Positions 49,443-59,589 of a stretch of 64,000 nt of DNA are shown here, piece by piece. A program made the position numbers and the translations under genes. Origin of the DNA: Vibrio tasmaniensis (GTDB lineage Bacteria; Pseudomonadota; Gammaproteobacteria; Enterobacterales; Vibrionaceae). The notes beneath the pieces were generated by a model. It was not told the origin of the DNA, ran no database searches, and saw only the letters and a list, made by a program, of their open reading frames with translations. Within the stretch, counting starts at the first letter, position 1; each line of letters begins with the position of its first letter. The stretch covers positions 930,001 to 994,000 of the forward strand of contig NZ_AP025510.1 in the NCBI RefSeq assembly GCF_024347635.1, given 5' to 3'.

Positions 49443-51329
49443 TCAAGCAAGCGGTAAGTCTGCGACCACCTGGTTGAACATGATACGAGCATTCTGAGCT
49501 TGCTCAGATAACTCGATTTTTTTCGCTTGTGCGGCACTAAGATTACTCTCGGCCTGCTCAAGTGCTTGTTGTAGGTTCTCTGGTAACTCGTGAGTTTCCA
49601 TTTGTGAACCTTGTTCTAACACATAAGCGCGAATTTCTTTTTTCACTGCAGCAAGTTCTGTGTAAGCAACTCGCTCAAGTTCTGCGGCCTCTTGCGCAGC
49701 ATCTTTCTCTTTCTCAAATTGAGCCAGCGCCATACCTTCTGCAGACCAAGGGTCCATATCTGGTAGTTCTTCGATGTTTATCGTTGGCTCGATGTACGTG
49801 TCTTGGTGGCGTAGGTCGAGGCTAGTTGCACGAACGGCTGAAATCATCAGCATCACAGAGATCACCAGTAGCGGTAAGCCACCAACTATCGCTGCTGTTT
49901 GTAGCGTACTTAGACCACCCAAGAACATCAGAATCGTTGGCAAGAATGACAGAGTAAACGCCCAGAACATACGGTTCCAACGCATTGGCTCTTCGGTCAC
50001 GTTGTTTTGCACAACAGACGCTAGGATGTATGAGATTGAGTCAAATGTAGTTGCAGTGAAAATAATACACAGCAAGGTGAACACAGCGATCACTAATGTG
50101 CTCATTGGCAGCTGCGCAAGCATCGAGAAGATAGCTTTGGTTGCGCCTTCCTCGTTTAGAATTGCGACGACATCCAGTTCACCAGATAACTGTAGGGATA
50201 AACCGTAGTTACCTAAGATCATGAAGAACAAGAAACAACCTAGAGAGCCAAAGAAAATAGAACCTGACACCATTTGTTTGATGGTTCTGCCGCGAGAAAT
50301 ACGCGCAACAAACAGGCCCATACTTGGTGCAAATACTAGCCACCATGCCCAGTAGAAAATCGTCCAGTCTTGTGGGAAGTGCGTGTTCTCAAAGGTACCG
50401 TAACCACCGAATGGTTCAGCCCACGTTGCCATCACGAAGAAGTTAGACAGTAGACGACCAATCGAGTCTAAACCTGTTTCTAGCATGAAGATTGTCGGGC
50501 CAGCAATCAGAACGAAAGTCAGTAGACCCATGGCACCCCAGAAATTGATGTTACTCAGGATCTTGATGCCTTTTTCCAAGCCAGCATAAGAAGAGTAAGC
50601 AAAAATTGCTGTACAAACTAAAAGTACCATAACTTGAGTTAGGTTATTTTTAGGTAGGCCGAATAGGTGGTTCAGGCCTTCAGTGATGAGAGGTGCTGCT
50701 AAACCTAGTGTTGTCGCAGCGCCACCCAGTAGACCGAAAATGAATAGGATATCGACGATTTTTCCAGGTACGCCTTTACTGCGGTGTTCACCAAGAACAG
50801 GCATTAACGCACTAGAAATCTTAAGCACTGGCTGTTTACGCACATAAAAGAAGTAGGCGATAGGAATTGCTGGGATCAGGTAGATAGACCAAGCGATTGG
50901 TCCCCAGTGGAACAAACCATAAGTTGCCGCCCAACGAACCGCTTCTTCACTGCCGGGTTCTAGTTGGAAAGGAGGTGATTGGTAGTAGTAAGCCCACTCA
51001 ATACAGCCCCAGTACAAGATACTTGCGCCGATACCACCACAGAAAAGCATTGCTGCCCATGATGCAGTTTTGAACTCAGGTTCTTCGTCTGCTTCACCCA
51101 GTTTAATTTGTCCCATGTCACTGAATACAACGTAAACCATGAAGGCACAAGCAGCGAGGCCTAGAGCAAGATATAGAAATCCAAGTTGATCCGTCATGAA
51201 CGTTTTCGCAACCGCAATCCAGTCTGCGCCCTGAGCCGGGAACAAAATGAGCGGGAAAACTATCGTGAGTAGGAGTGCAATAGCACCAAAGAAGGTAGGC
51301 TTATCAATAAGCTCAAAAGTGTTTTTCAC
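49443..51329 (-). CDS. BCCT-family transporter with C-terminal coiled coil
   Basis: A 628-residue betaine/carnitine/choline-type transporter with about twelve membrane spans. The substrate-site helix reads FCGGIGASILYWGCIEW, nearer to CaiT-like (CAGMGTGILYW) than to sodium-coupled BetP-like members, and WAWWLVFAPSMGLFVARISRGRT is the strongly conserved TM8 signature. After the last span, some 120 residues (about 505-628) form a charged tail with two coiled-coil stretches, which most family members lack. A perfect 15-bp palindrome lies 70 bp upstream. Substrate unknown; compatible-solute or quaternary amine uptake is inferred. Confidence 0.87.
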   Translation of the reverse strand: MKNTFELIDKPTFFGAIALLLTIVFPLILFPAQGADWIAVAKTFMTDQLGFLYLALGLAACAFMVYVVFSDMGQIKLGEADEEPEFKTASWAAMLFCGGIGASILYWGCIEWAYYYQSPPFQLEPGSEEAVRWAATYGLFHWGPIAWSIYLIPAIPIAYFFYVRKQPVLKISSALMPVLGEHRSKGVPGKIVDILFIFGLLGGAATTLGLAAPLITEGLNHLFGLPKNNLTQVMVLLVCTAIFAYSSYAGLEKGIKILSNINFWGAMGLLTFVLIAGPTIFMLETGLDSIGRLLSNFFVMATWAEPFGGYGTFENTHFPQDWTIFYWAWWLVFAPSMGLFVARISRGRTIKQMVSGSIFFGSLGCFLFFMILGNYGLSLQLSGELDVVAILNEEGATKAIFSMLAQLPMSTLVIAVFTLLCIIFTATTFDSISYILASVVQNNVTEEPMRWNRMFWAFTLSFLPTILMFLGGLSTLQTAAIVGGLPLLVISVMLMISAVRATSLDLRHQDTYIEPTINIEELPDMDPWSAEGMALAQFEKEKDAAQEAAELERVAYTELAAVKKEIRAYVLEQGSQMETHELPENLQQALEQAESNLSAAQAKKIELSEQAQNARIMFNQVVADLPLA

Positions 51330-51398
51330 GAGTATTATTCCATTAAAATGAGAGCGGAATTATGGAATGAACTCGTTTTTTAGACCAAATCGGGTCTG

Positions 51399-51413
51399 TT
51401 GTCGTGACGACAA
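51399..51413 (-). promoter_or_regulatory. Palindromic operator candidate upstream of the BCCT gene
   Basis: TTGTCGT-G-ACGACAA is a perfect 15-bp palindrome with 7-bp arms, 70 bp before the start codon. The form suits a homodimeric repressor (TetR, GntR or MarR type). No cognate regulator gene lies nearby. Confidence 0.5.
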
Positions 51414-51505
51414 ATTGCTTCTATTCAATAAAAGGTAGGTAATGAAAGATTAGAGAAGCAGAGCTGTAAAGTTAGGTTAAAGCGAAATTAGGTTAAAGTA
51501 AAAAG

Positions 51506-51859
51506 TTAAACCAAAGCGATAAGGATGCCACCTACGGTCAACGCTGCGGACAAGAATTGCCCCGCTGAATATGAGCCATCGTTCTCTTCTTCCACCTTGT
51601 CTGGGTGGTCCATACCTAGTGCGCCGTGAGCGAACGACTCAACTTTATCGGTAACGGTTGCATTTTCCGCCTCGACTTTCTTCGCTTCGTTGTCGATTTG
51701 TTTAAGAGCAAATAATAGCGCTTTCCCTTCATCGGAAAGCTTAACAGTATTTTGTTCCACCTTGAGTGGAGCAGGCTTTTCAGCTTCGGTGCTTTTATTC
51801 TGTGCGTTCATTTTCGCAGGTGAATACAGCTGAGTATTACTCGTTCCTACTGGTGTCAT
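51506..51859 (-). CDS. Small protein with C-terminal membrane anchor
   Basis: A 117-residue protein. The ATG at 51859 is chosen because AAGGAGAG precedes it; an ATG at 51919 would add 20 residues. The N-terminal two thirds are polar and highly charged with a helical stretch (KLSDEGKALLFALKQIDNEA). The end GQFLSAALTVGGILIALV is one hydrophobic segment reaching the C-terminus, as in tail-anchored proteins. Family not recognised. It stands alone on the minus strand between the BCCT gene and chaN. Confidence 0.68.
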   Translation of the reverse strand: MTPVGTSNTQLYSPAKMNAQNKSTEAEKPAPLKVEQNTVKLSDEGKALLFALKQIDNEAKKVEAENATVTDKVESFAHGALGMDHPDKVEEENDGSYSAGQFLSAALTVGGILIALV

Positions 51860-52068
51860 ATCGCTCTCCTTACCTATCCTTAAATATAGTATCGGCAGAG
51901 GTGTGAAAAACTTGTGCATTTAATCACCGTGGTGATGTTTTTTTATTCGCACATTGTTTTTTCGTCTGCTTAGTCAAACCGTCTAGTTATTAAGCAAATC
52001 TTGTGCCGATAAGGAACTTGAATGTTATATAGAGTTAGAGTGGATGATAGGAGCCAATGAAGCTCTGT

Positions 52069-52100
52069 CGATGGGCTAGTTATCTAGAATTAGCCCATCG
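52069..52100. other. Inverted repeat downstream of chaN
   Basis: CGATGGGCTA and TAGCCCATCG form a 10-bp stem with an 11-nt loop just beyond the chaN stop. The T-rich side is on the plus strand, where no gene ends, so its role as chaN terminator is uncertain. The rest of the 264-bp gap shows no ORF. Confidence 0.4.
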
Positions 52101-52123
52101 TTTCGTTCTCTTATAAGAATGGT

Positions 52124-53083
52124 TTAGTCGCACTCTAGGCTAGCGCCGCGTTTAGATAGGTGTTTGTATGCCTTCATTCTGTTCTCTTTTTTAACAAAGC
52201 GAGCGGGTGGAGAAAGCACTTTTAGCTGGTAGTCACTGCTATCTGAAGAGATTTCCTTAACTGGGCTGATAATCGCAATTTTCAGATCGGGATTACGACG
52301 TAGAATCGATGCAGCTGTGCCTAAACCATCTTCTGTGTGGAACTTGCCAGCAACATGAATCACTTGCTGATCTGGGTTTGATGTTAGGTAACCGACAATC
52401 GACTCCGCCATGGTCTCATCCCATGTTACTTGAGCGGCAAACTGCTTTTCTGTTTGCTCTGGCGTACCGTGATGCATCGAAGCCATGAATTTTTCTTTGT
52501 AAGGGCTATCGCCAGTATCCACTTCTGAAGCAATCCATTGACGTTGTTCCGTCGTTAGCTGATCTAGATAAGGCAATCCCTTACGGCCAATGCATTGTAC
52601 GAAGGGTTTTGGTGCGTTTGCCGCAATGATATCGACGTCATTGGCTTTAGCAAACTCAACCAGTGCGCGATAATCACTTTCGTAGTTTGGCCAAGCAGCC
52701 GCTTGAGACATAAGAACTTGTTCGCCAATTTCATCATTGAGATATTGGTTTAATGTGTCTTGATGTTCTCGAGTGAATTGTTCCATTGAAAGCGCGATGT
52801 TTGATGTGGCGTTGCGGCGCGCTTTTAAGAAATCGGTTTGGAAGCGATGGATTGCAGAGTGAGTGTGCCATTCGCCAATAAGAACCACATCAGCGTCAAT
52901 CAGCTGTTTAGGTAATGCATTGAGAGAAAGCGTTTCGCCTTGTGGAGAAGCAAACTGGTAGTCATAGAATGTGGAAACGGTTTCCGTTTGCGTGTTAGCC
53001 ACTTGTTGAGAAGTGCTATTTGAAGGTTGATTAGCACAAGCCGTGAGCAGGGTAGCTAATCCGATAAGAATAATACGTTGCAT
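52124..53083 (-). CDS. chaN: ChaN-family lipoprotein
   Basis: A 319-residue lipoprotein with lipobox LLTAC (Cys16) and Ala at +2, so outer membrane expected. The DUF399/ChaN core has VVLIGEWHTHSAIHRFQTDFL near the start, ALSMEQFTREHQ, and VIHVAGKFHTEDGLGTA near the end, with histidines that in Campylobacter ChaN bind heme. The proteins are linked to iron and heme acquisition. A strong Fur-like box lies 57 bp upstream, supporting iron repression. It is monocistronic, following rlmA on the same strand. Confidence 0.9.
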   Translation of the reverse strand: MQRIILIGLATLLTACANQPSNSTSQQVANTQTETVSTFYDYQFASPQGETLSLNALPKQLIDADVVLIGEWHTHSAIHRFQTDFLKARRNATSNIALSMEQFTREHQDTLNQYLNDEIGEQVLMSQAAAWPNYESDYRALVEFAKANDVDIIAANAPKPFVQCIGRKGLPYLDQLTTEQRQWIASEVDTGDSPYKEKFMASMHHGTPEQTEKQFAAQVTWDETMAESIVGYLTSNPDQQVIHVAGKFHTEDGLGTAASILRRNPDLKIAIISPVKEISSDSSDYQLKVLSPPARFVKKENRMKAYKHLSKRGASLECD

Positions 53084-53139
53084 GAAATGCCTCCTTGAAG
53101 AACACGCATACTAAAGGAGGCAAGATGAGATTTCAATGC

Positions 53140-53159
53140 AAACGATAATCAATATCAAT
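53140..53159 (-). promoter_or_regulatory. Fur box upstream of chaN
   Basis: On the minus strand ATTGATATTGATTATCGTTT matches 17 of 20 bases of the pattern AATGATAATGATTATCATTT typical of Vibrio Fur sites. It reaches the rlmA stop codon. Confidence 0.72.
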
Positions 53160-53974
53160 TAAATTTGTTTGCGGTACACTCGCAGCATAAAGTCCGCTTC
53201 ACAGTTGAATTGCTCAGCATCAGTGAGTTGTTGTTTGAACTCTTCACTCGCCTTCCAAGCAAACGGCGTCATCTGTAGCAGGTCGAATGCGTCTGACCCC
53301 GATAGTTCCATCATATAGTTTAGTTGCTCTTGGTGCTCAAGAGTAAAACCTTCAATCATTTCTGGATCTTCGTCGTGCAAGCGAACGCCATCATAAATCG
53401 CATCACGCAGCTGATACAGGTGTCGGCTAGCCGGTGTCACGGTGATTACCACGCCATTGTCTTTGATGGTGCGCTGCAGTTCTTCAGCCTTGCAAGGCGC
53501 GTAAATGCGTAGAATGCCGTCTAAGCTGTTTTCCGCAAAGGGTAGACGATGGCTAGAAGCGACTGAGAAGTCGACAGCAGGGTAGCGTTTAGCGGCGTAT
53601 TTGATAGCAATCTTAGAAATGTCTAGGCCAAAAGTAGCGCCACTCTTTTCTTGAAGGTTTACCGCAATTTCATTGGTGTAATAACCTTCACCACAACCGA
53701 TATCCAATAGGCTAGGGGCGGTTGCTGGCAGATAGCTAGCGCATAAACCAACAACGGCTTGGCGCATTGGATTGTAGTGGTTGCCTTCAAGGAAGCGGCG
53801 ACGAGCCTGCATCATCTCTTTGTTGTCACCTGGATCTTTTGAGCGTTTGTGGTGTGCTGGCATCAAATTGACATAGCCTTCTTTCGCTAGGTCGAACTGA
53901 TGGTTCTTTTCACACTTAAACGTACGATCGTTTTGAGATAAAGGTTGGTGACACAAAGGGCATTGGTAAGTCAT
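53159..53974 (-). CDS. rlmA: 23S rRNA (guanine(745)-N(1))-methyltransferase
   Basis: A 271-residue SAM-dependent methyltransferase modifying G745 in helix 35 of 23S rRNA. The N-terminal zinc site is CPLCHQPL ... FKCEKNHQFD. KEGYVNLMPAHHKRSKDPGD is the family block, and LLDIGCGEGYYTNEIAVNL is the SAM-binding motif. ILRIYAPCKAEELQR is also conserved. Length is normal (E. coli 269). It starts at the ATG at 53974 and ends within the Fur site of chaN. Confidence 0.95.
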   Translation of the reverse strand: MTYQCPLCHQPLSQNDRTFKCEKNHQFDLAKEGYVNLMPAHHKRSKDPGDNKEMMQARRRFLEGNHYNPMRQAVVGLCASYLPATAPSLLDIGCGEGYYTNEIAVNLQEKSGATFGLDISKIAIKYAAKRYPAVDFSVASSHRLPFAENSLDGILRIYAPCKAEELQRTIKDNGVVITVTPASRHLYQLRDAIYDGVRLHDEDPEMIEGFTLEHQEQLNYMMELSGSDAFDLLQMTPFAWKASEEFKQQLTDAEQFNCEADFMLRVYRKQI

Positions 53975-54096
53975 TGCGAACTCGAGGTAGAAATTTCAAG
54001 TCCAAAATTTTAACAGGAAGCATAGTGGGGCGCTAGAATAAACGCAGCTGTCTTGGTTAATCAACTAGTAAATAGATAGAGGCAGTCAGTGAAGAG

Positions 54097-54123
54097 ATAG
54101 AGCCAACACATGGTTGGCTCTAT
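54097..54123 (-). terminator. Hairpin after the chemoreceptor gene
   Basis: An 11-bp perfect stem (54097-54107 with 54113-54123) lies 42 bp beyond the stop. On the minus strand only a mixed ATCTCTTC follows, so termination strength is uncertain. Confidence 0.55.
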
Positions 54124-54164
54124 TGGTTATGAGCGAATCACTGATAAAACAGTGAACTCGGCTT

Positions 54165-56201
54165 CTAGCTAAAGAAGTTAACTTGGTTTTTCAACGACTC
54201 CGCTTGTTTTTGAAGCTCATCAGCACTGTGAGAAGTCTTAGCGCTGGTTTCACGGCTTTGCTGATTCAAATCGCTGATCGCATGTGCGTTTGCGGCGATT
54301 TCTTGAGAAACCTGAGCTTGCTCTTCTGATGTTGCAGCTATGGTTTCGGCTTGAGATGCAATTGATTCAACTTGAGAGGCAATCGACTCTAGAGCTGTGC
54401 CTGCTTCTTGAGCTTTATCAAGAACTTGATTGGCATTCGATTGGCTTTGTGTCATCAGGTTTACGGCATTGTTAGTTGAAGATTTCAACTTCTCGATGAT
54501 GCTCACGACGTCTTGTACTGACGTTTGTGTACGATGGGCCAACGTTCTTACTTCGTCAGCGACCACGGCAAAACCACGACCTTGATCACCTGCACGCGCA
54601 GCTTCTATTGCAGCGTTCAACGCAAGTAAGTTGGTTTGCTCTGCGATGTCATCAATCATCTTGGTAACGGTTTGAATGCTTTCGCTATCAGAACTCACTT
54701 GCTCGATAGCTGATGCTGATTTGTCTAATTGGTCATTGAGCTGGGCAACATCAATACATACACCCTCAACGACTTCTAAACCTTTCTGGCTATCTTCATT
54801 AGCAAGGCGAACATTTTCAGCAATGCTGTTTACTTGCTGCGCGACAGATTCTGCCGAGGTGGCCATCTCTTCAATGGCGGTAACGACTTGCTCAACCTGT
54901 GCTTGCTGGCGATCAGCTTGGCTCAAGTTGTGGCTGGCATCCTGTGACACGCTGCTAGAGCTGCTTTGTACTTGATCACTGGTCGTTCGAATTTCTCCAA
55001 CGAGTGTGTTCAATTGAGCAGCCATGTTCGCAACGCCGGTATTTAGGTTGCTGATTTCATTCTTAGTCTGTTTGCCGTTGTTTGGAATATGTAAGCTGAC
55101 TTCGCCTTTTCCTAAGCGCATCATGTATTCGTTTAAAGTCGTTAACGGCGTCAAGGTACGGTTCAATACGAGCGTTAACACGACGATAGTCGCGGCGGCA
55201 ATCAAGGTCGCGATTATCGCGATAAGTTTCAGCAGTTCGTCGCTGCCTTTAGTGACTTCACTAATAAATGTGCCGCCAAGTAGCTTCCAATTCCACCCCG
55301 GAACTTCGGTATAGACGAGGTATTTTTCGCCCACTGTTTCTTGATATTCAAAAGGGTAGAGAATCAAGCCGGATGGCTGTTCAAAGAGCTGATAGAAAGG
55401 TTTGTTACCGTCGTAGTCAGCAACATCCACAATCGATTTATCACCTCCAGCATTAGTAGGGTGTAGTAAGTACTGGCCTTGATGATCTTTTTCATTATCA
55501 ACGATGATGGTATAGCCAGTATCGCCCCACGAGACAGAACGCAATGACTCGAACAGGTTTTGTGTCGCCTCTTCTACGGGTAGACCAATGAAAGAGACAC
55601 CGTTAACTTTGCCTTGTGCATTCGTTAGAGGTGCGTAGTAGGTAATGTAGCGTTGGCCGAACAGCTTCACTTGCGCGTAATAAGCTTGGCCATTTTTGAG
55701 TTTGTTATAGCCAGGATGATCCTTGCCTAACGTTGTGGCAACAACACGTTCCCCTGACGGTTTTTTAAGAGAAGTAGACACGCGAATAAAGTCATCGCCA
55801 AATGGGGCAAATAGGGTTGCTACAGCGCCGGTGTCGCGAGTAAAGCTATCAACGAGTTTAGTGTCGTTGATTAGGCTCTCACCATATTGAGTCATGTTAG
55901 GAATGGAATGACCGTTGAACTCAACGTCGTAGTTCTCAACATAAACACCTGCTAGGTAACCGTTACGAAAGGTGGATTCTAAAACTTTGGCGGTATGCAG
56001 GTAGGCATCGAATTGGCCAGATATTGTTTTGGCCATCGCTTCTACTTTGGATTGGTGTTCCCTTAACGTGTTGTCTAATAATACTTGTGACGCATTGCGA
56101 TACACGAGCGTTGCGATGGAGCCAAAGGCGATAAGTAAGCACAGCAAAATGACCAACTTAAGTTGGAAGCCAACACTTTGATTTTTGTATTTCTCGAACA
56201 T
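54165..56201 (-). CDS. Methyl-accepting chemotaxis protein with Cache sensor
   Basis: A 678-residue chemoreceptor. An N-terminal membrane span ([20 protein letters not shown]) is followed by a large periplasmic Cache-type domain (about 35-325, likely the Cache_3-Cache_2 form, with [20 protein letters not shown]), a second span near 330-350, a HAMP region, and a cytoplasmic signalling domain. The hairpin tip reads [20 protein letters not shown] with [15 protein letters not shown]. No C-terminal pentapeptide for CheR docking is seen. Ligand unknown; Cache domains commonly bind amino or organic acids. Monocistronic. Confidence 0.92.
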   Translation of the reverse strand: MFEKYKNQSVGFQLKLVILLCLLIAFGSIATLVYRNASQVLLDNTLREHQSKVEAMAKTISGQFDAYLHTAKVLESTFRNGYLAGVYVENYDVEFNGHSIPNMTQYGESLINDTKLVDSFTRDTGAVATLFAPFGDDFIRVSTSLKKPSGERVVATTLGKDHPGYNKLKNGQAYYAQVKLFGQRYITYYAPLTNAQGKVNGVSFIGLPVEEATQNLFESLRSVSWGDTGYTIIVDNEKDHQGQYLLHPTNAGGDKSIVDVADYDGNKPFYQLFEQPSGLILYPFEYQETVGEKYLVYTEVPGWNWKLLGGTFISEVTKGSDELLKLIAIIATLIAAATIVVLTLVLNRTLTPLTTLNEYMMRLGKGEVSLHIPNNGKQTKNEISNLNTGVANMAAQLNTLVGEIRTTSDQVQSSSSSVSQDASHNLSQADRQQAQVEQVVTAIEEMATSAESVAQQVNSIAENVRLANEDSQKGLEVVEGVCIDVAQLNDQLDKSASAIEQVSSDSESIQTVTKMIDDIAEQTNLLALNAAIEAARAGDQGRGFAVVADEVRTLAHRTQTSVQDVVSIIEKLKSSTNNAVNLMTQSQSNANQVLDKAQEAGTALESIASQVESIASQAETIAATSEEQAQVSQEIAANAHAISDLNQQSRETSAKTSHSADELQKQAESLKNQVNFFS

Positions 56202-56478
56202 GAATTCATTATCCTGTCTTCATTGAGGTGTTGTTTAGTAGTTTTAGGTAAGCTTGTTATTGAGCCTCCTATCATAAGTACTTATTTATCGGCAGTAATT
56301 GATAATAATTAATGAATTGATGGTTATGTTTATAAATTATGGCGTGTCCAGTGGGACTGAAGCGGATCAATGAAACGTAATTTGGAATGTATCTGAATCA
56401 GAGTAGATAGACTTTACTGAGAGTTAAATGACAAGTTGGTCATGGTCATGGTTATGGGAATATAGAAGATTAGGGGCA
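56202..56478. other. Gene-free interval upstream of the chemoreceptor
   Basis: Together with the yeaD terminator this makes about 330 bp without a gene. I see the A+T-rich leader of the chemoreceptor and no convincing ORF, RNA or operator. Confidence 0.6.
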
Positions 56479-56507
56479 ATAAAAATGCAGCTCATGGCTG
56501 CATTTTC
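56479..56507 (-). terminator. Terminator of yeaD
   Basis: ATGCAGC (56485-56491) and GCTGCAT (56497-56503); on the minus strand a T-rich run follows. Confidence 0.82.
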
Positions 56508-56532
56508 GTTTCTAATTGGCGTTGCTTTAAGC

Positions 56533-57417
56533 TTATTTCGAAGCTAGCACCGTAATCAGTTGGTGGCTTTCGCCAGGCTGTAGCGTTTTACCTGCTTCTA
56601 GGCTCGGGGCGTGCAGTGTTGACTCTACACACATCATGGTTAGGTAACCGTCGTCTTGCATATCGCCCATCGCTGCTGCGCCTTCCGCCCACGGGTTCCA
56701 CAATACTGCAGAGTTATGACCGTGGTTTTCAACCGTTAGTGTGCGATCCAGCTTTTTGTCAGCTACAAATATTTTCGCTTCTGGTTGCGTGTAAACGCGG
56801 TCAATCGTGTCAGTCAGCACTAACTCAGCACCACCTTGGCAGATCTTGCCACCTTGCAGGCTATCAATGTACTCAGCACCCATACCGGTTGTGGTAGTGT
56901 TGTGAATATCACCAACGTTTAGGTAAGTGTGTAGGGCTCCAGAGAAAGTCCATGGTTGTGAATCTGTGTTCTTCACATCCAAAGTTACTTTCAGTTGATC
57001 ACCAATCTCAACATTCAGTCGAGCATCGAACTGATGCGGCCATACTGTTAGCGTTTCTTCGTTTGGTTTTAAACCTAAGCTAACGATTACGCCTGCTTCG
57101 CTTTCACGGTGCTCAACTAATTGCCATTCACTTGAACGAGCAAAACCATGTGCCGGTGCTGCAATACGACCAAACCAAGGCCAACATACTGGAATACCAC
57201 CGCGCAAAGCTGTCTTTCCATCGAACTTAGCTTGCTGACTCATCCAAATTAAGTCTTCCTGACCTTGCGGCTGGAATGACACCACATGGCCGCCAAACAA
57301 TGAAATGGCTGCGTTTGCTTTATCGTGGATAACGCGAACCAATTTTACACCTTCGTGTTCAACGATAGTCACGTTATCAGAAAGTACAGTCAGTGCCGGT
57401 AGAGTAGATAAATCCAT
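56533..57417 (-). CDS. yeaD: D-hexose-6-phosphate mutarotase (YeaD-like)
   Basis: A 294-residue beta-sandwich epimerase of the aldose-1-epimerase family, interconverting alpha and beta anomers of glucose-6-phosphate. Recognisable blocks are GGHVVSFQPQGQEDLIWMS, ALRGGIPVCWPWFG, PAHGFARSSEWQL (catalytic His) and LHTYLNVGDI. It lies downstream of gapA as in E. coli, with a terminator between them, so part of its expression may come from read-through or a separate promoter. Confidence 0.92.
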   Translation of the reverse strand: MDLSTLPALTVLSDNVTIVEHEGVKLVRVIHDKANAAISLFGGHVVSFQPQGQEDLIWMSQQAKFDGKTALRGGIPVCWPWFGRIAAPAHGFARSSEWQLVEHRESEAGVIVSLGLKPNEETLTVWPHQFDARLNVEIGDQLKVTLDVKNTDSQPWTFSGALHTYLNVGDIHNTTTTGMGAEYIDSLQGGKICQGGAELVLTDTIDRVYTQPEAKIFVADKKLDRTLTVENHGHNSAVLWNPWAEGAAAMGDMQDDGYLTMMCVESTLHAPSLEAGKTLQPGESHQLITVLASK

Positions 57418-57570
57418 TACATGATCCTTCTAAGGAAATTGAATTCAAATGCTGGCTAGAACAGTGCTTGTGATTTTATGAGTGACAAGCAGAGCCAGTA
57501 TTGGAATTGAATTTCAGTGTTTTGGTGATTGGGATTGAAGTCGGGAGCTGTTTAAAAGATAGCAGGTATT

Positions 57571-57598
57571 AAAAAGGCGACACTAAGGTCGCCTTTTT
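57571..57598 (-). terminator. Terminator after gapA
   Basis: AAAAAGGCGAC and GTCGCCTTTTT arms with a short loop; symmetrical A/T tracts. Confidence 0.87.
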
Positions 57599-57657
57599 CA
57601 AAGTCTGCTCAAAACAGTCTTTGCTAATGCTTATCTAAAGCGATTTCTAAAAAGAAA

Positions 57658-58779
<1,122 letters not shown>

Positions 58780-59011
58780 TTAACAATTGGGTGTAAGTGG
58801 TTGAAAATTGACCATTGCGAGTGGCTCTGTACCCTTCCAGTTGGGTAAAATACCTCTAAATGATGATTCACTTATGAGTGTATATGTACAATGTTTCCTG
58901 GTGAGAAAGTATGTGCTACAAAACGACCCATATGCAAGCCTTTATAGAAAAAAGTAAATATAATAACTGAGAATGTGGAGATATATTAACGTGGTTCAAA
59001 AGGGAGGAGAT

Positions 59012-59410
59012 ATGATAAAGCCTGATGAATACTGGCGTGAGCACCTAACGGATGACGAATTTTCTGTGTGTCGTCAGCGTGGTACTGAAGCCCCTTATAG
59101 CGGTAAGTTACTGCACAACCATAAGACGGGTGTCTATAGCTGCACATGCTGCGAAAGCCCTTTGTTTCTGTCGGATAACAAATATGACTCTGGGTGCGGT
59201 TGGCCAAGCTTTGATGCCCCAGTGAATGATCAAGCAGTGCGCTATATAGAAGATCTAAGTCACGGAATGAAGCGTGTCGAGATCCGTTGTACCGCTTGTG
59301 ATAGCCATTTAGGTCACGTTTTTCCTGATGGTCCCAAGACAACAGGTGAACGGTTCTGTGTGAATTCCGTGTCGTTAGTTTTCAACAAAAATGACGAAAG
59401 TACGAAATAA
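59012..59410 (+). CDS. msrB: Peptide-methionine (R)-S-oxide reductase
   Basis: A 132-residue MsrB, which repairs methionine-R-sulfoxide in proteins. The ATG at 59012 ([20 protein letters not shown]) follows a strong GGGAGGAG site; the upstream ATG at 58973 has none. Two CxxC zinc pairs (CTCC and CTAC) flank the core [14 protein letters not shown], and the catalytic Cys is in [11 protein letters not shown]. It is divergent from gapA as in E. coli. The 358-bp intergenic region holds the gapA promoter and no other gene. Confidence 0.95.
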   Translation: MIKPDEYWREHLTDDEFSVCRQRGTEAPYSGKLLHNHKTGVYSCTCCESPLFLSDNKYDSGCGWPSFDAPVNDQAVRYIEDLSHGMKRVEIRCTACDSHLGHVFPDGPKTTGERFCVNSVSLVFNKNDESTK

Positions 59411-59510
59411 CTTGTCACAATTGTCTAATCCTTACAGGTTGTATTTGTTGATTGAGTGGTACTGAACGGTCTAAAACTTAGGTATTTCCTAGTTAAATCT
59501 AGTCAAACAA

Positions 59511-59541
59511 AAACAGCTACCATGATGGTAGCTGTTTTTTT
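59511..59541. terminator. Bidirectional terminator between msrB and the DUF2989 gene
   Basis: ACAGCTACCAT and ATGGTAGCTGT form a perfect 11-bp inverted repeat about one central base, flanked by A-run and T7. Confidence 0.82.
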
Positions 59542-59589
59542 GAAAGCTTGTGAATAGGACGTTTGGACTAGAAAACGAGAACCGTGCGA

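Noticed and set aside
49774-50208. Plus-strand frame of 144 codons inside the BCCT gene
   Set aside because: Antisense shadow of membrane-span codons; no supporting features.
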